DNA of 64,000 nt, taken from contig NZ_JAPZUB010000029.1 of NCBI RefSeq assembly GCF_027533505.1, positions 62,001-126,000 on the forward strand, written 5' to 3'. Numbering within the stretch: the stretch's first letter is position 1; each line of letters opens with the position of its first letter. Shown one piece after another: positions 34,078 to 43,466 of the stretch. Both the position numbers and the translations under genes were made by a program. The notes under the pieces were generated by a model. The model was given only the letters and a program-made list of their open reading frames with translations. It was not told where the DNA came from and made no database searches. This stretch comes from Flavobacterium sp. (lineage in GTDB: Bacteria > Bacteroidota > Bacteroidia > Flavobacteriales > Flavobacteriaceae).

Positions 34078-36855
34078 ATGGATCGGTTTTCCTTTTTAAA
34101 TGCAGCACACACGCAATTTTTTGCAGATTTATACGAACAATACCTCGTTAGTCCCGACAGCGTAGAGCCCAGTTGGCGCGCTTTTTTTCAAGGATTTGAC
34201 TTTGCCTTGGAGCATTACAGCGATACGGATAATGCAGGAGAACAATTGGTTGTTTATGCCAATAGTGATGCTGGAACTGCGGCTACCTCTGAGAAGTTGC
34301 AAAAAGAGTTTAATGTTTTAAAACTTATCGATGCCTATCGCACTCGCGGCCACTTGTTTACCGAGACCAATCCGGTACGTGAACGCCGCGTGTACAGTCC
34401 CAATCTTGACATCGAGAATTTTGGTTTATCCACTTCAGATTTAGATACCGTTTTTGACGCAGCCCGCGCCTTGGGACACCAGCCCACTACTTTAAAAGCG
34501 ATTTTGGCACATTTAAAAAATGTGTACTGCCAACATATCGGCATTGAGTACATGTACATGCGTACCCCTGAAGTAATTCAGTGGATTCAAGATCGTCTCA
34601 ATATCAACGATAATTTACCAAACTTTAATGCAGAGGAGAAAAAGCATATTTTGGGTAAATTGAATGAAGCAGTAGCTTTTGAAAACTTTTTACACACCAA
34701 ATATGTAGGTCAAAAACGCTTCTCGCTGGAAGGAGGAGAGAGTTTAATTCCCGGTTTGGATGCTGTCATTGATGCGGCCGCCGAAAAAGGCGTGGAGCAG
34801 TTTGTTATGGGGATGGCGCACCGCGGTCGGTTGAACGTGTTGGCCAATATCTTTGGCAAACCCACTCAGGATATTTTCTCTGAATTTGACGGAAAAGATT
34901 ACGACAAAGAGTATTTTGATGGTGACGTTAAATACCATTTGGGATTGACCGCGGAACGCAAAACCAAATCGGGTAAAAAAATCAACATCAATTTGGCACC
35001 GAACCCATCGCACCTTGAAACTGTAGGAGCTGTGATTGAAGGGATTACCCGCGCCAAACAAGATAAATACTACGCCGACGATTTCTCCAAAGTATTGCCT
35101 ATCGCCGTACATGGAGATGCCGCGGTAGCCGGTCAAGGTATTGTGTACGAAATCATTCAAATGTCGCAACTTGACGGATACAAAACAGGTGGTACCATTC
35201 ACATTGTAATCAATAACCAAGTGGGTTTCACCACCAATTACCTCGATGCCCGTTCGTCAACCTACTGTACCGATGTGGCCAAAGTGACTTTGTCGCCCGT
35301 GTTGCACGTAAACGCCGATGATACCGAAGCCGTGGTACACGCGATGTTGTTTGCACTCGATTTCCGTATGCAGTTCAAACGCGACGTGTTCATCGACTTG
35401 TTGGGCTACCGCAAGTACGGTCACAACGAAGGAGATGAACCACGATTTACGCAACCCGTGTTGTACAAAATCATCGCCCGTCATAAAAATCCACGCGATA
35501 TTTATGCCGAGAAATTAATCACACAAGGGATTGTTGATGCGGCGTATTTGACCAAAATTGAAAATGACTACAAAGCGAAATTGGATGAAAATCTCCAAGC
35601 TTCGCGCAAAAAAGATAAAACCATCATCACTCCATTCATGCAAGACGAATGGAAAGGCTTTGTGCAAGTATCTGATGATGAAATGTTGAAGCGCGTAGAT
35701 ACCAAGTTTGACCGCAAGAAATTGGATCAAATCATCGAAACCGTTTCTACTTTACCATCCGACAAGAAATTCATCAGCAAAATCCAAAAAATTGTTTCCG
35801 ACCGTAAAACGATGTACGATAACAATACCTTGGATTGGGGAACCGCCGAAACCTTGGCGTACGGAACCTTATTATTGGAAGGGTATGATGTACGTATTTC
35901 AGGGCAGGATGTAGAGCGCGGAACGTTTTCGCACCGTCATGCGGTTGTGAAGGTGGAAGACAGCGAAGAAGAAGTTGTTTTATTAGATTCGTTGAAAGGG
36001 AAAAAAGGGAAATTCCATATTTTCAATTCTTTCCTTTCGGAATATGGTGTTTTAGGTTTTGACTATGGGTATGCCTTAGCCAATCCCAATGCCTTGACGA
36101 TTTGGGAAGCACAGTTCGGGGATTTCTCCAACGGGGCTCAAATCATGATCGACCAATATATTTCGTGTGGGGAAGACAAATGGAACAATCAAAACGGTAT
36201 TGTGCTGTTGTTGCCTCACGGCTATGAAGGACAAGGGGCCGAACACTCCTCTGCACGTTTGGAGCGCTACTTGCAATTGTGCGCGCGCCACAACATGTAT
36301 GTTGCGGATTGTACGACACCCGCCAACTTCTTCCACTTGTTGCGTCGTCAAATGAAAACGAAATTCCGCAAACCGTTGGTGGTATTCTCACCGAAAAGTT
36401 TGTTGCGTCACCCGTTATGTGTTTCTTCAGTAGATGAATTAGCTAATGGCCATTTCCAAGAAACCATCGACGATACCAGCGTAGATAAGAAAAAAGTAAA
36501 AACCGTAGTATTCTGTACCGGTAAGTTCTATTATGACATCTTGGCTGAGCGCGAAAACTTAGGCCGTACCGATGTGGCATTAGTGCGTATCGAACAGTTG
36601 TTCCCACTTCCGGTAGACCAATTAAAAGCAATTATCGCTTCCTATCCGAATGCCGATGATTATGTTTGGGCACAAGAAGAACCAAAGAACATGGGTGCCT
36701 ACGGTTATATGTTAATGAATTTTGATTTAGTACCTTGGCGCTTGGCTTCCTTAAAAGCCTATGCCGCACCAGCAGCCGGTAGTCACACCCGTGACCGTCG
36801 TCGCCATGCTGATGCCATCCGAATGGTATTTGATAAAAATTTATTCCGTTCCTAA
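34078..36855 (+). CDS. sucA: 2-oxoglutarate dehydrogenase E1 component
   Basis: A thiamine-diphosphate-dependent decarboxylase of the TCA cycle. It has 925 residues, the usual length. The N-terminal helix binding to the core is FLNAAHTQFFADLYEQYLVSPDSVEPSWRAFFQGF. The E1 core includes FVMGMAHRGRLNVLANIFGKP, the NPSHLETVGAVIEG motif and IAVHGDAAVAGQG. The transketolase-like pyrimidine domain has GQDVERGTFSHRHAVV, and the C-terminal domain has RIEQLFPLP. It is followed by sucB after a 194-nt spacer filled with a palindromic repeat. Confidence 0.97.
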   Translation: MDRFSFLNAAHTQFFADLYEQYLVSPDSVEPSWRAFFQGFDFALEHYSDTDNAGEQLVVYANSDAGTAATSEKLQKEFNVLKLIDAYRTRGHLFTETNPVRERRVYSPNLDIENFGLSTSDLDTVFDAARALGHQPTTLKAILAHLKNVYCQHIGIEYMYMRTPEVIQWIQDRLNINDNLPNFNAEEKKHILGKLNEAVAFENFLHTKYVGQKRFSLEGGESLIPGLDAVIDAAAEKGVEQFVMGMAHRGRLNVLANIFGKPTQDIFSEFDGKDYDKEYFDGDVKYHLGLTAERKTKSGKKININLAPNPSHLETVGAVIEGITRAKQDKYYADDFSKVLPIAVHGDAAVAGQGIVYEIIQMSQLDGYKTGGTIHIVINNQVGFTTNYLDARSSTYCTDVAKVTLSPVLHVNADDTEAVVHAMLFALDFRMQFKRDVFIDLLGYRKYGHNEGDEPRFTQPVLYKIIARHKNPRDIYAEKLITQGIVDAAYLTKIENDYKAKLDENLQASRKKDKTIITPFMQDEWKGFVQVSDDEMLKRVDTKFDRKKLDQIIETVSTLPSDKKFISKIQKIVSDRKTMYDNNTLDWGTAETLAYGTLLLEGYDVRISGQDVERGTFSHRHAVVKVEDSEEEVVLLDSLKGKKGKFHIFNSFLSEYGVLGFDYGYALANPNALTIWEAQFGDFSNGAQIMIDQYISCGEDKWNNQNGIVLLLPHGYEGQGAEHSSARLERYLQLCARHNMYVADCTTPANFFHLLRRQMKTKFRKPLVVFSPKSLLRHPLCVSSVDELANGHFQETIDDTSVDKKKVKTVVFCTGKFYYDILAERENLGRTDVALVRIEQLFPLPVDQLKAIIASYPNADDYVWAQEEPKNMGAYGYMLMNFDLVPWRLASLKAYAAPAAGSHTRDRRRHADAIRMVFDKNLFRS

Positions 36856-36892
36856 TTTTTTAGGAGCCCTGCCTGCCGGAAGGAAGGTATTT

Positions 36893-36942
36893 CCCGCTTT
36901 CCGCAGTATCTTCCCACCTTTCAGGATGGCAAGGATACTTGC
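36893..36942 (-). repeat. Dispersed palindromic repeat, copy A (sucA-sucB spacer)
   Basis: Read on the minus strand the core begins GCAAGTATCC and ends GATACTGCGGAAAGCGGG, with a degenerate hairpin between. Copy B after sucB (38439-38490, plus strand) has the same two ends. The copy is flanked by CCTGCC/GGCAGG-rich palindromic DNA. Confidence 0.7.
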
Positions 36943-36945
36943 ACA

Positions 36946-36967
36946 ACCTGCCTGCCGGCAGGCAGGT
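36946..36967. repeat. Perfect 22-bp palindrome in the sucA-sucB spacer
   Basis: ACCTGCCTGCC is followed directly by its exact reverse complement. A half copy (GCCTGCCGGAAGG) occurs at 36871-36883 on the other side of repeat copy A. The palindrome is GC-rich in an AT-rich spacer. Confidence 0.85.
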
Positions 36968-37049
36968 CGAGGCTAGGGCAACCTGCAAATCAATAACGTT
37001 CCCACAAAGAACAACACATACAATACAAAAACTTTTAAACTAAAGGATT

Positions 37050-38276
37050 ATGATTTTAGAAATGAAAGTGCCTTCTCCGGGCGAATCGATTAAAGAAGTG
37101 GAAATCGCTACCTGGTTAGTCCAAGATGGTGATTATGTAGAGAAAGACCAAGCGATCGCTGAGGTAGACTCGGACAAAGCTACTTTAGAATTACCAGCTG
37201 AGGCCAGTGGTATCATCACTTTAAAAGCATCAGAAGGCGATGCAGTAGCCGTAGGCGCTGTCGTTTGTCTTATTGATACCGCAGCAGCAAAACCGGAAGG
37301 TGGCGCTCCTGCACCTGCTAAAGAAGAAGCAAAACCTGTTGCGGAAGCTCCAAAAGCTGCACCCGCACCCGCGCCAGCGCCAGTACCTGCTGCCACGTAT
37401 GCTGCACAATCGCCTTCGCCGGCTGCACGTAAAATATTAGATGAAAAAAACATACAACCTTCCGATATTGTAGGAACCGGTAAAGGCGGACGTATCACTA
37501 AAGAAGATGCCATCAACGCGGTACCTTCTATGGGTACACCCACGGGGGGTAATCGGGGTTCGGATCGTACCAAATTGTCTATGTTGCGTCGTAAAGTGGC
37601 CGAACGTTTAGTGGCTGCAAAAAACGAAACGGCCATGTTGACAACCTTCAACGAAGTGGATATGACCAATATCTATGCGTTGCGTGACCAATTTAAAGAC
37701 GAATTCAAAAATAAACACGGTTTAGGCTTAGGCTTTATGTCGTTCTTTACGAAAGCGGTTACCCGTGCCTTGCAATTATATCCCGATGTCAACTCCATGA
37801 TCGATGGACAAGAAAAAGTATCCTATGATTTCTGTGATATTTCAGTGGCGGTTTCGGGTCCGAAGGGCTTGATGGTTCCTGTAGTGCGCAATGCCGAAAC
37901 CTTATCGTTCCGTGGGGTAGAAGCCGAAATCAAGCGTTTGGCTATTCGCGCACGCGACGGACAAATCACGGTAGATGAAATGACGGGTGGTACGTTTACC
38001 ATCTCCAACGGAGGGGTTTTCGGAAGTATGTTGAGTACACCGATTATTAATCCGCCACAATCCGGTATTTTAGGAATGCACAACGTAGTTGATCGTCCTA
38101 TCGTTCGTAACGGTCAAATCGTGATTGCTCCCGTAATGTATGTCGCTTTATCGTATGACCACCGTATTATCGACGGACGCGAGTCGGTTGGATTCTTGGT
38201 AGCGGTCAAAGAAGCGTTAGAAAATCCAGTAGAGCTATTAATGCATAACAACCCTAAGAAAGCTTTAGAGCTTTAG
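37050..38276 (+). CDS. sucB: Dihydrolipoyl succinyltransferase, E2 of 2-oxoglutarate dehydrogenase
   Basis: This is the core of the 2-oxoglutarate dehydrogenase complex, moving the succinyl group to CoA. In 408 residues it has a lipoyl domain (1-77, lipoylated Lys43 in [13 protein letters not shown]), an Ala/Pro/Glu linker (80-125), a peripheral-subunit-binding domain ([35 protein letters not shown]), and the acyltransferase domain (from about 170) with the catalytic [18 protein letters not shown]. It pairs with sucA upstream; the E3 gene is not in the window. Confidence 0.97.
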   Translation: MILEMKVPSPGESIKEVEIATWLVQDGDYVEKDQAIAEVDSDKATLELPAEASGIITLKASEGDAVAVGAVVCLIDTAAAKPEGGAPAPAKEEAKPVAEAPKAAPAPAPAPVPAATYAAQSPSPAARKILDEKNIQPSDIVGTGKGGRITKEDAINAVPSMGTPTGGNRGSDRTKLSMLRRKVAERLVAAKNETAMLTTFNEVDMTNIYALRDQFKDEFKNKHGLGLGFMSFFTKAVTRALQLYPDVNSMIDGQEKVSYDFCDISVAVSGPKGLMVPVVRNAETLSFRGVEAEIKRLAIRARDGQITVDEMTGGTFTISNGGVFGSMLSTPIINPPQSGILGMHNVVDRPIVRNGQIVIAPVMYVALSYDHRIIDGRESVGFLVAVKEALENPVELLMHNNPKKALEL

Positions 38277-38312
38277 GGTTTCTTCCGCCTCCGATGAGGC
38301 GCCTCTATATGT

Positions 38313-38347
38313 AAAAATCCCAAACTCAAAAGGTTTGGGATTTTTTT
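38313..38347 (+). terminator. Terminator of sucA-sucB
   Basis: A 13-bp stem (AAAAATCCCAAAC with GTTTGGGATTTTT) and a 7-nt loop followed by T's, 36 nt after the sucB stop. Confidence 0.9.
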
Positions 38348-38438
38348 ATGGTATTGCTTCTATGGGGAAAGCAACTTTGAGGGCACAGCAATTTATCGCA
38401 GAGAATTTCTTTTCTTTGCAGCTGCGTGAGCGATAGGA

Positions 38439-38490
38439 GCAAGTATCCTGCCGGACGAAAGGGAGGCAGATACTGCGGATAGCGCGACCC
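38439..38490 (+). repeat. Dispersed palindromic repeat, copy B (after sucB)
   Basis: It begins GCAAGTATCC and ends GATACTGCGGATAGCGCGACC. The hairpin arms AGTATCCTGCC (38442-38452) and GGCAGATACT (38465-38474) pair with one bulged C. It is the opposite orientation of copy A. The 279-nt gap 38277-38555 holds, besides this, only the sucB terminator. Confidence 0.7.
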
Positions 38491-38555
38491 CGCCCCGTGA
38501 ATTGAAATGGGAAAATAAAAGTAAATGGCGGGGACACGCCCAAACCAACAGAACG

Positions 38556-39767
38556 ATGCAAAAAAACAAGTCAGCCGCCATTGGGTTTATTTTTATCACG
38601 ATGCTTATCGATATTACGGGGTGGGGCATTATTATTCCGGTGATCCCGAAATTAATTCAAGAATTGATTCAAGGTGATGTGAGTGAAGCTTCTAAAATTG
38701 GGGGTTGGCTGACGTTTGCCTATGCGATTACGCAGTTTGTTTGCGCCCCTTTGGTAGGGAATTTGAGTGACAAATTTGGACGACGTCCAATCATTTTGCT
38801 CTCGCTTTTGGCGTTTTCGATGGATTATTTGTTGTTGGCTTTTGCGCCTACGATTACGTGGTTGTTTATTGGGCGCATCATTGCAGGGCTCACGGGCGCG
38901 AGCATTACCACGGCGTCGGCGTACATTGCCGATGTGAGCACTCCAGAAAATCGGGCGAAGAATTTTGGAATGATTGGAGCTGCTTTTGGGTTGGGCTTTA
39001 TCATCGGTCCCGTATTGGGCGGCTTGTTGGGCCAATATGGAGCGCGGGTTCCGTTTTATGCCGCAGCGGTGTTGTGTTTGTTGAACTTTTTATATGGCTA
39101 CTTTATTTTACCCGAGTCGTTGGCGCCCGAAAACCGACGTAATTTTAGTTTAAAACGCGCGAATCCGATTGGTGCTTTTCTGAATTTACGCAAGTATCCC
39201 GTGTTGATTCCGTTGGTGATTTCTATCTTTTTGTTGTATGTAGCTTCCCATGCGGTGCATAGTAATTGGAGCTTTTTTACCATGTATAAGTTTGGGTGGC
39301 AAGAGCGGATGATTGGGATTTCGTTGGGGGTTATCGGTCTCTTAGTGGGCTTGGTGCAAGGCGGCTTGATTCGCTGGATTAACCCAAAACTCGGCAACGA
39401 GAAAAGTATTTATGTGGGCAATGCGCTGTATACGATTGGGATGTTTTTGTTTGCTTTTGCCACGGAGGGTTGGATGCTATTTGTTTTTTTAATTCCCTAC
39501 TGTTTGGGAGGAATCGCGGGTCCGGCGATGCAGTCGGTCATTTCGGGAAAAGTACCTGCCAATGAACAAGGGGAAATTCAGGGCACGCTTTCGAGTTTGA
39601 TGAGCGCTTCGGCTATCGTAGGGCCACCGTTAATGACGTCGTTATTTTACTTTTTCACCCACGACCAAGCCCCGTTTCAATTTGCGGGGGCTCCTTTTGT
39701 GCTCGGAGGCGTTTTGATGTTGGTGAGTACCATTATTTCGTTTATGACTTTACGGAAAAAGGCTTAA
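38556..39767 (+). CDS. MFS transporter of the TetA/drug:H+ antiporter-1 type
   Basis: A 12-helix inner-membrane exporter of about 403 residues from the ATG at 38556 ([34 protein letters not shown]). It shows MFS motif A ([17 protein letters not shown]), motif C in TM5 ([19 protein letters not shown]) and the TetA-like start. Homologues in Flavobacteria are annotated as tetracycline-resistance-type proteins, but similarity alone does not show that it exports tetracycline. An in-frame ATG at 38502 would start inside unrelated spacer. Its stop overlaps that of the protease gene on the other strand. Confidence 0.88.
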   Translation: MQKNKSAAIGFIFITMLIDITGWGIIIPVIPKLIQELIQGDVSEASKIGGWLTFAYAITQFVCAPLVGNLSDKFGRRPIILLSLLAFSMDYLLLAFAPTITWLFIGRIIAGLTGASITTASAYIADVSTPENRAKNFGMIGAAFGLGFIIGPVLGGLLGQYGARVPFYAAAVLCLLNFLYGYFILPESLAPENRRNFSLKRANPIGAFLNLRKYPVLIPLVISIFLLYVASHAVHSNWSFFTMYKFGWQERMIGISLGVIGLLVGLVQGGLIRWINPKLGNEKSIYVGNALYTIGMFLFAFATEGWMLFVFLIPYCLGGIAGPAMQSVISGKVPANEQGEIQGTLSSLMSASAIVGPPLMTSLFYFFTHDQAPFQFAGAPFVLGGVLMLVSTIISFMTLRKKA

Positions 39768-40201
39768 AGTAAGTACAGTTTTCGCGCTTTATAATCGATT
39801 AGGGCATGGCCTTCGAGCAAAACATCACCCCCTATGATTCCATCAACGGGTTTGACGTTATAGTGTTGCAATGCGGTGTTTACGTGTGTTAAGTCCAAAA
39901 CAATTAACGGAAAATGAGGATTTTTCCAACGGCCAAGTTGCAGCCTATTGCTTAGGGATTGTTCGGTATGAAGTCCTGTAGCACCAGCTCCGGCAGCTTT
40001 GGTAGCGGAGTGTTGCGTTTGCAAATGAAATTTTTCCACGGCTTCAAAGCCCAAACAACTGTTGCTGGCTCCGGTATCTAAAATGAACCGTCCACGAACG
40101 CCATTGATTTTTGCATAAAGAACCAAATGTTGCGTTTTGGTCACGCGAAAGGGAATGGATTTGTAGCCTTGCTGGTGTAAAATGTCGGGGATTTGATTCA
40201 T
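39764..40201 (-). CDS. Retropepsin-like aspartic protease (clan AA)
   Basis: A 145-residue single-domain protein with the catalytic motif FILDTGASNSCLG (Asp42) near residue 40 and a flap/second-strand region ([29 protein letters not shown]) typical of clan AA peptidases, which act as dimers. No signal peptide or membrane anchor is seen, so it is probably cytoplasmic. Substrate unknown. It lies tail-to-tail with the MFS gene (4-nt overlap). Confidence 0.82.
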   Translation of the reverse strand: MNQIPDILHQQGYKSIPFRVTKTQHLVLYAKINGVRGRFILDTGASNSCLGFEAVEKFHLQTQHSATKAAGAGATGLHTEQSLSNRLQLGRWKNPHFPLIVLDLTHVNTALQHYNVKPVDGIIGGDVLLEGHALIDYKARKLYLL

Positions 40202-40254
40202 GGGTCAAAGGTAGGAATATCTCAGAATACTAGCTTACGATTCGCTTTCCTTTG

Positions 40255-40262
40255 TACCTTTG
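40255..40262 (+). promoter_or_regulatory. Putative -7 box for the TatD gene
   Basis: TACCTTTG, 16 nt before the chosen ATG; a -33 TTTG is not evident. It argues against translation starting at 40252. Confidence 0.4.
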
Positions 40263-40278
40263 CCGCAAAAATTTGGCT

Positions 40279-41049
40279 ATGCTTTTCACTGATACCCACA
40301 CCCATTTGTATTCGGAAGAATTTGGAGACGACCGAGGGGCGATGATGCATCGTGCCTTGGAGGCGGGAGTGCGCCGTTTGTTTGTGCCTTCTATCGATGC
40401 TTCGTATACCCAAAAAATGTGGGATTTGCAGGAACACTATCCCGATAATGTTTTTTTAATGATGGGCTTGCATCCATGTTATGTCAAGCCGGAAACGTAT
40501 GAGCGGGAATTGGCGTGGGTGTTGCAACAGCTAGAAACCCAAAAGTATTGTGCGGTGGGGGAAATCGGTATTGACTTGTATTGGGATAAAACGACGTTGG
40601 CCCTACAGCAGGAAGCTTTTCAACAGCAAATTCGATGGGCGAAAGCGATGAAATTACCCATAAACATTCATTGCCGTGACGCTTTTGAGGAAGTTTTTGA
40701 GGTATTAGAAAGCGAACGGTCTTCTGAATTATTTGGCATTTTCCATTGTTTCACCGGCGATTTTGATCAGGCCCAACGCGCAATTGGGTTGGGCATGAAG
40801 TTGGGTATTGGCGGTGTGGTGACGTTTAAAAATGGTAAGATAGATCAGTTTTTGAATCAAATTGATATTGAACATATTGTTTTGGAAACCGATGCGCCGT
40901 ATTTGGCCCCTGTGCCGTATCGTGGCAAACGGAATGAAAGTAGTTATGCCGTGTTGGTTGCTCAAAAATTAGCCGAGATTTATGGTGTTACGCTAACAGA
41001 AATCGCTGAAATAACGACCAAAAACGCGCAAAACGTGTTCGGAATATAA
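40279..41049 (+). CDS. TatD-family metal-dependent hydrolase (DNase)
   Basis: A TIM-barrel amidohydrolase-type nuclease of 256 residues from the ATG at 40279. Metal-binding motifs are in order: FTDTHTHLYSEEF, VGEIGIDLYWDKT, INIHCRDAFEEV, GIFHCFTGDF, and VLETDAPYLAPVPYRGKRNE. TatD proteins act as 3'-5' DNA exonucleases in repair. It is followed closely by the acyltransferase gene in the same direction. Confidence 0.94.
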   Translation: MLFTDTHTHLYSEEFGDDRGAMMHRALEAGVRRLFVPSIDASYTQKMWDLQEHYPDNVFLMMGLHPCYVKPETYERELAWVLQQLETQKYCAVGEIGIDLYWDKTTLALQQEAFQQQIRWAKAMKLPINIHCRDAFEEVFEVLESERSSELFGIFHCFTGDFDQAQRAIGLGMKLGIGGVVTFKNGKIDQFLNQIDIEHIVLETDAPYLAPVPYRGKRNESSYAVLVAQKLAEIYGVTLTEIAEITTKNAQNVFGI

Positions 41050-41113
41050 CACCAATTTGACCAAAAAGTCATTATTTTTTTGTTCTTTTGTTATCCTAAT
41101 CAAACAAAAACCC

Positions 41114-42256
41114 ATGCAAAAGTTCGATGCCATTCGTCCGTTTTACGATGCAGAAGTCAATGCGGCGCTTCAGGCGGTGGCCAACCATCCGATGATGAAA
41201 GCGTTGATGAATTTTGCCTATCCACAAGTGGAAGAAGAGGTATGGAAAGCTCAACTGTTGCGTACCCATTCCATTCGTGATTTTCAAATCAATTTTGCCT
41301 ACCAAGCGGTTCAAAAAGTGTTGGAAAAAAGCTCTGATGGGTTGTCAACTTCTGGGTTTGAAACGTTGGAACCCAATACGTCCTATTTGTTTATTTCCAA
41401 TCACCGTGATATTATTTTGGACACGTCCATTTTGAACGTGTGTCTTTTTGATCACGGGTTGGTGATGACGGCCTCAGCGATTGGCGATAATTTGGTGAAG
41501 AAAGATTTTTTAAAAACCTTGTCCAAGTTGAACCGTAATTTTGTGGTGCAACGCGGGTTACCGCCTCGAGAATTGTTGGAAAGCTCCAAACTCATGTCCG
41601 AATACATTGCGCAATTGTTGCTCCGCGAAAATCGTTCAGTGTGGATTGCCCAACGCGAAGGGCGCACGAAAGATGGTAATGATGCCACCCATAGTGGCGT
41701 GTTGAAAATGTTGGCCATGGGATCGGATGAGAAAAACATCTTGGATTACTTTAAAAAGATAAAAATTGTTCCTGTTTCCATTTCTTATGAATACGACCCG
41801 ACCGATGCTTTAAAAATGCCTCAATTAATGGCGGAAGCACGAGAAGAGATTTATATCAAAGAAAAAAATGAAGATTTTATTACGTTATTAAGTGGCATCA
41901 TTGGTCAGAAGAAGCGTATCCATTTGCATGTGGGAAAAGTTTTGGACACCGAATTGGATCAGATTCAAGCCGAAAACGACAATACCAATAAACAAATTCA
42001 AGCGTTGGCACAAGTGATTGACGATTCCATTTTACAATCGTACAAACTCTGGCCAACGAATTATATTGCTTACGATTTATTGCACCATACGGATACCTAT
42101 GCCGCTGAGTATACCGAAGCTGAGAAATCGCTTTTTGAACGGCGTTTGGAAATGCGTATTGATGGCAACAATGAAGTAATGCGTGAAGGATTTTTGGCCA
42201 TGTATGCCAATCCGGTGATCAATCAATTGAAGTACCGTCATGCAAGTCAAGCCTAA
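41114..42256 (+). CDS. Glycerolipid acyltransferase (PlsB/PlsC-like)
   Basis: About 380 residues from the ATG at 41114 (MQKFDAIRPFYDAEV). The acyltransferase block I is FISNHRDIILDTSILN and a later block is VWIAQREGRTKDGNDATHSGVLKML, similar in layout to PlsC/PlsB motifs, followed by IVPVSISYEYDPTD. It probably acylates glycerophosphate or lysophosphatidate at the membrane. There is no transmembrane helix. The asparaginase gene starts inside its last 17 nt. Confidence 0.85.
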   Translation: MQKFDAIRPFYDAEVNAALQAVANHPMMKALMNFAYPQVEEEVWKAQLLRTHSIRDFQINFAYQAVQKVLEKSSDGLSTSGFETLEPNTSYLFISNHRDIILDTSILNVCLFDHGLVMTASAIGDNLVKKDFLKTLSKLNRNFVVQRGLPPRELLESSKLMSEYIAQLLLRENRSVWIAQREGRTKDGNDATHSGVLKMLAMGSDEKNILDYFKKIKIVPVSISYEYDPTDALKMPQLMAEAREEIYIKEKNEDFITLLSGIIGQKKRIHLHVGKVLDTELDQIQAENDNTNKQIQALAQVIDDSILQSYKLWPTNYIAYDLLHHTDTYAAEYTEAEKSLFERRLEMRIDGNNEVMREGFLAMYANPVINQLKYRHASQA

Positions 42257-43268
42257 TATTTTATTGGTCTACACGGGAGGCACCATCGGGATGATGAAAG
42301 ATTTCAAAACCGGTGCACTTAAAGCCTTCAATTTTGCCAAGTTACTTCAAAAAATTCCAGAGATTAAACAATTGGATTGCCAGATCGATACGGTTTCATT
42401 TTCCCATCCGATAGATTCTTCCAATATGAATCCCTGTCGTTGGAAGGAAATCGCAACGCTGATTGAATCGCATTACGAGGCGTACGATGGATTTGTTATT
42501 TTACACGGTTCCGACACCATGTCCTATTCGGCTTCGGCTTTGAGTTTTATGCTCGAAAATTTAGCCAAGCCCGTAGTATTTACAGGGTCGCAGTTACCGA
42601 TTGGTGACTTGCGTACCGATGCCAAAGAGAACTTAATTACTGCCATACAAATTGCCTCGTTACAACATAAGGGGAAACCCGTAATTCAGGAGGTTTGTTT
42701 ATATTTTGAGTACAAACTTTACCGCGGGAATCGCACGACCAAAATCAATGCCGAACATTTTAATGCCTTTACATCGCCCAATTATCCAGCTTTGGCGGAG
42801 TCGGGTGTGCATTTGAATGTAACTACGGCAGCGTTGTTACCGCCTGCCAAAAAGGGATTGGTTGTCCACAAAATGATGGATGCTCATGTGGTGGTTTTAA
42901 AAATGTTTCCAGGTATTACGGCTGCGGTTTTAGAGGCAGTGGTAGCCATACCCAACTTGCATGGGTTGATTCTAGAAACCTATGGATCGGGCAATGCGCC
43001 CACAGAAGAGTGGTTTATTTCTATCTTGGAGAAAGCAATTCAACAGGGCCTTCCGATTGTTAATGTGACGCAATGTTCGGGGGGAAGTGTGAATATGGGG
43101 CAGTATGAAACAAGTACGCAGTTGAAGCAAATAGGAGTCATTTCCGGAAAAGATATAACAACCGAGGCAGCGGTCACTAAACTCATGTATTTACTAGGAC
43201 AGCAGGTTGCGCCCAAGGTCTTTAAGACCGTATTTGAAACCCCTTTACGGGGCGAAATGAATTCGTAA
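42240..43268 (+). CDS. ansA: Type I (cytoplasmic) L-asparaginase
   Basis: The enzyme hydrolyses asparagine to aspartate and ammonia. In 342 residues it shows the N-terminal nucleophile loop ILLVYTGGTIGMM, the second catalytic block DGFVILHGSDTMSYSASALSFML, and VFTGSQLPIGDLRTDAKENLITAI. There is no signal peptide, which marks the cytoplasmic type. It overlaps the acyltransferase by 17 nt, so translation is likely coupled. Confidence 0.94.
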   Translation: MQVKPNILLVYTGGTIGMMKDFKTGALKAFNFAKLLQKIPEIKQLDCQIDTVSFSHPIDSSNMNPCRWKEIATLIESHYEAYDGFVILHGSDTMSYSASALSFMLENLAKPVVFTGSQLPIGDLRTDAKENLITAIQIASLQHKGKPVIQEVCLYFEYKLYRGNRTTKINAEHFNAFTSPNYPALAESGVHLNVTTAALLPPAKKGLVVHKMMDAHVVVLKMFPGITAAVLEAVVAIPNLHGLILETYGSGNAPTEEWFISILEKAIQQGLPIVNVTQCSGGSVNMGQYETSTQLKQIGVISGKDITTEAAVTKLMYLLGQQVAPKVFKTVFETPLRGEMNS

Positions 43269-43273
43269 AACAT

Positions 43274-43304
43274 TTTGATTATTGCGAAAAATACATCAAA
43301 TTTG
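43274..43304 (+). promoter_or_regulatory. Promoter of tRNA-Ser
   Basis: TTTG (43274-43277), 19 nt, CAAATTTG (43297-43304); one mismatch to TAnnTTTG; 11 nt before the mature tRNA. Confidence 0.55.
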
Positions 43305-43315
43305 CAATCCAAATT

Positions 43316-43402
43316 AGAGAGGTGTCCGAGTGGTTGAAGGAGCAAGCCTGGAAAGTTTGTATGTGGGTAACTGCATCGAGGGTTCGAATCCCTTCCTCTC
43401 TG
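43316..43402 (+). tRNA. tRNA-Ser (anticodon GGA)
   Basis: Acceptor AGAGAGG pairs with CCTCTCT and the discriminator is G, as serine tRNAs have. The anticodon arm CAAGC-CTGGAAA-GTTTG gives GGA. A long class II variable arm follows and the T-arm has GGTTCGAATCCC. The length is 87 nt and CCA is not encoded. Confidence 0.95.
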
Positions 43403-43408
43403 CAAGAC

Positions 43409-43436
43409 AAGGGCAGGCCGGTGGCCTGCCCTTTTT
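43409..43436 (+). terminator. Terminator of tRNA-Ser
   Basis: An 11-bp GC-rich stem AAGGGCAGGCC/GGCCTGCCCTT with a 3-nt loop and T's. Its 3' part also forms a perfect 15-bp inverted repeat with the first 98-bp unit (43478-43492). Confidence 0.88.
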
Positions 43437-43466
43437 GCATCCGAAAACCCCAAGAGCTCTGCTTTT

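Noticed and set aside
36761..36976. Plus-strand frame running from the end of sucA through repeat copy A
   Set aside because: It overlaps sucA out of frame and consists of repeat DNA; no protein similarity.
38362..38436. 24-codon plus-strand frame before repeat copy B
   Set aside because: It is short, has no promoter or family resemblance, and ends inside the repeat; nothing supports translation.
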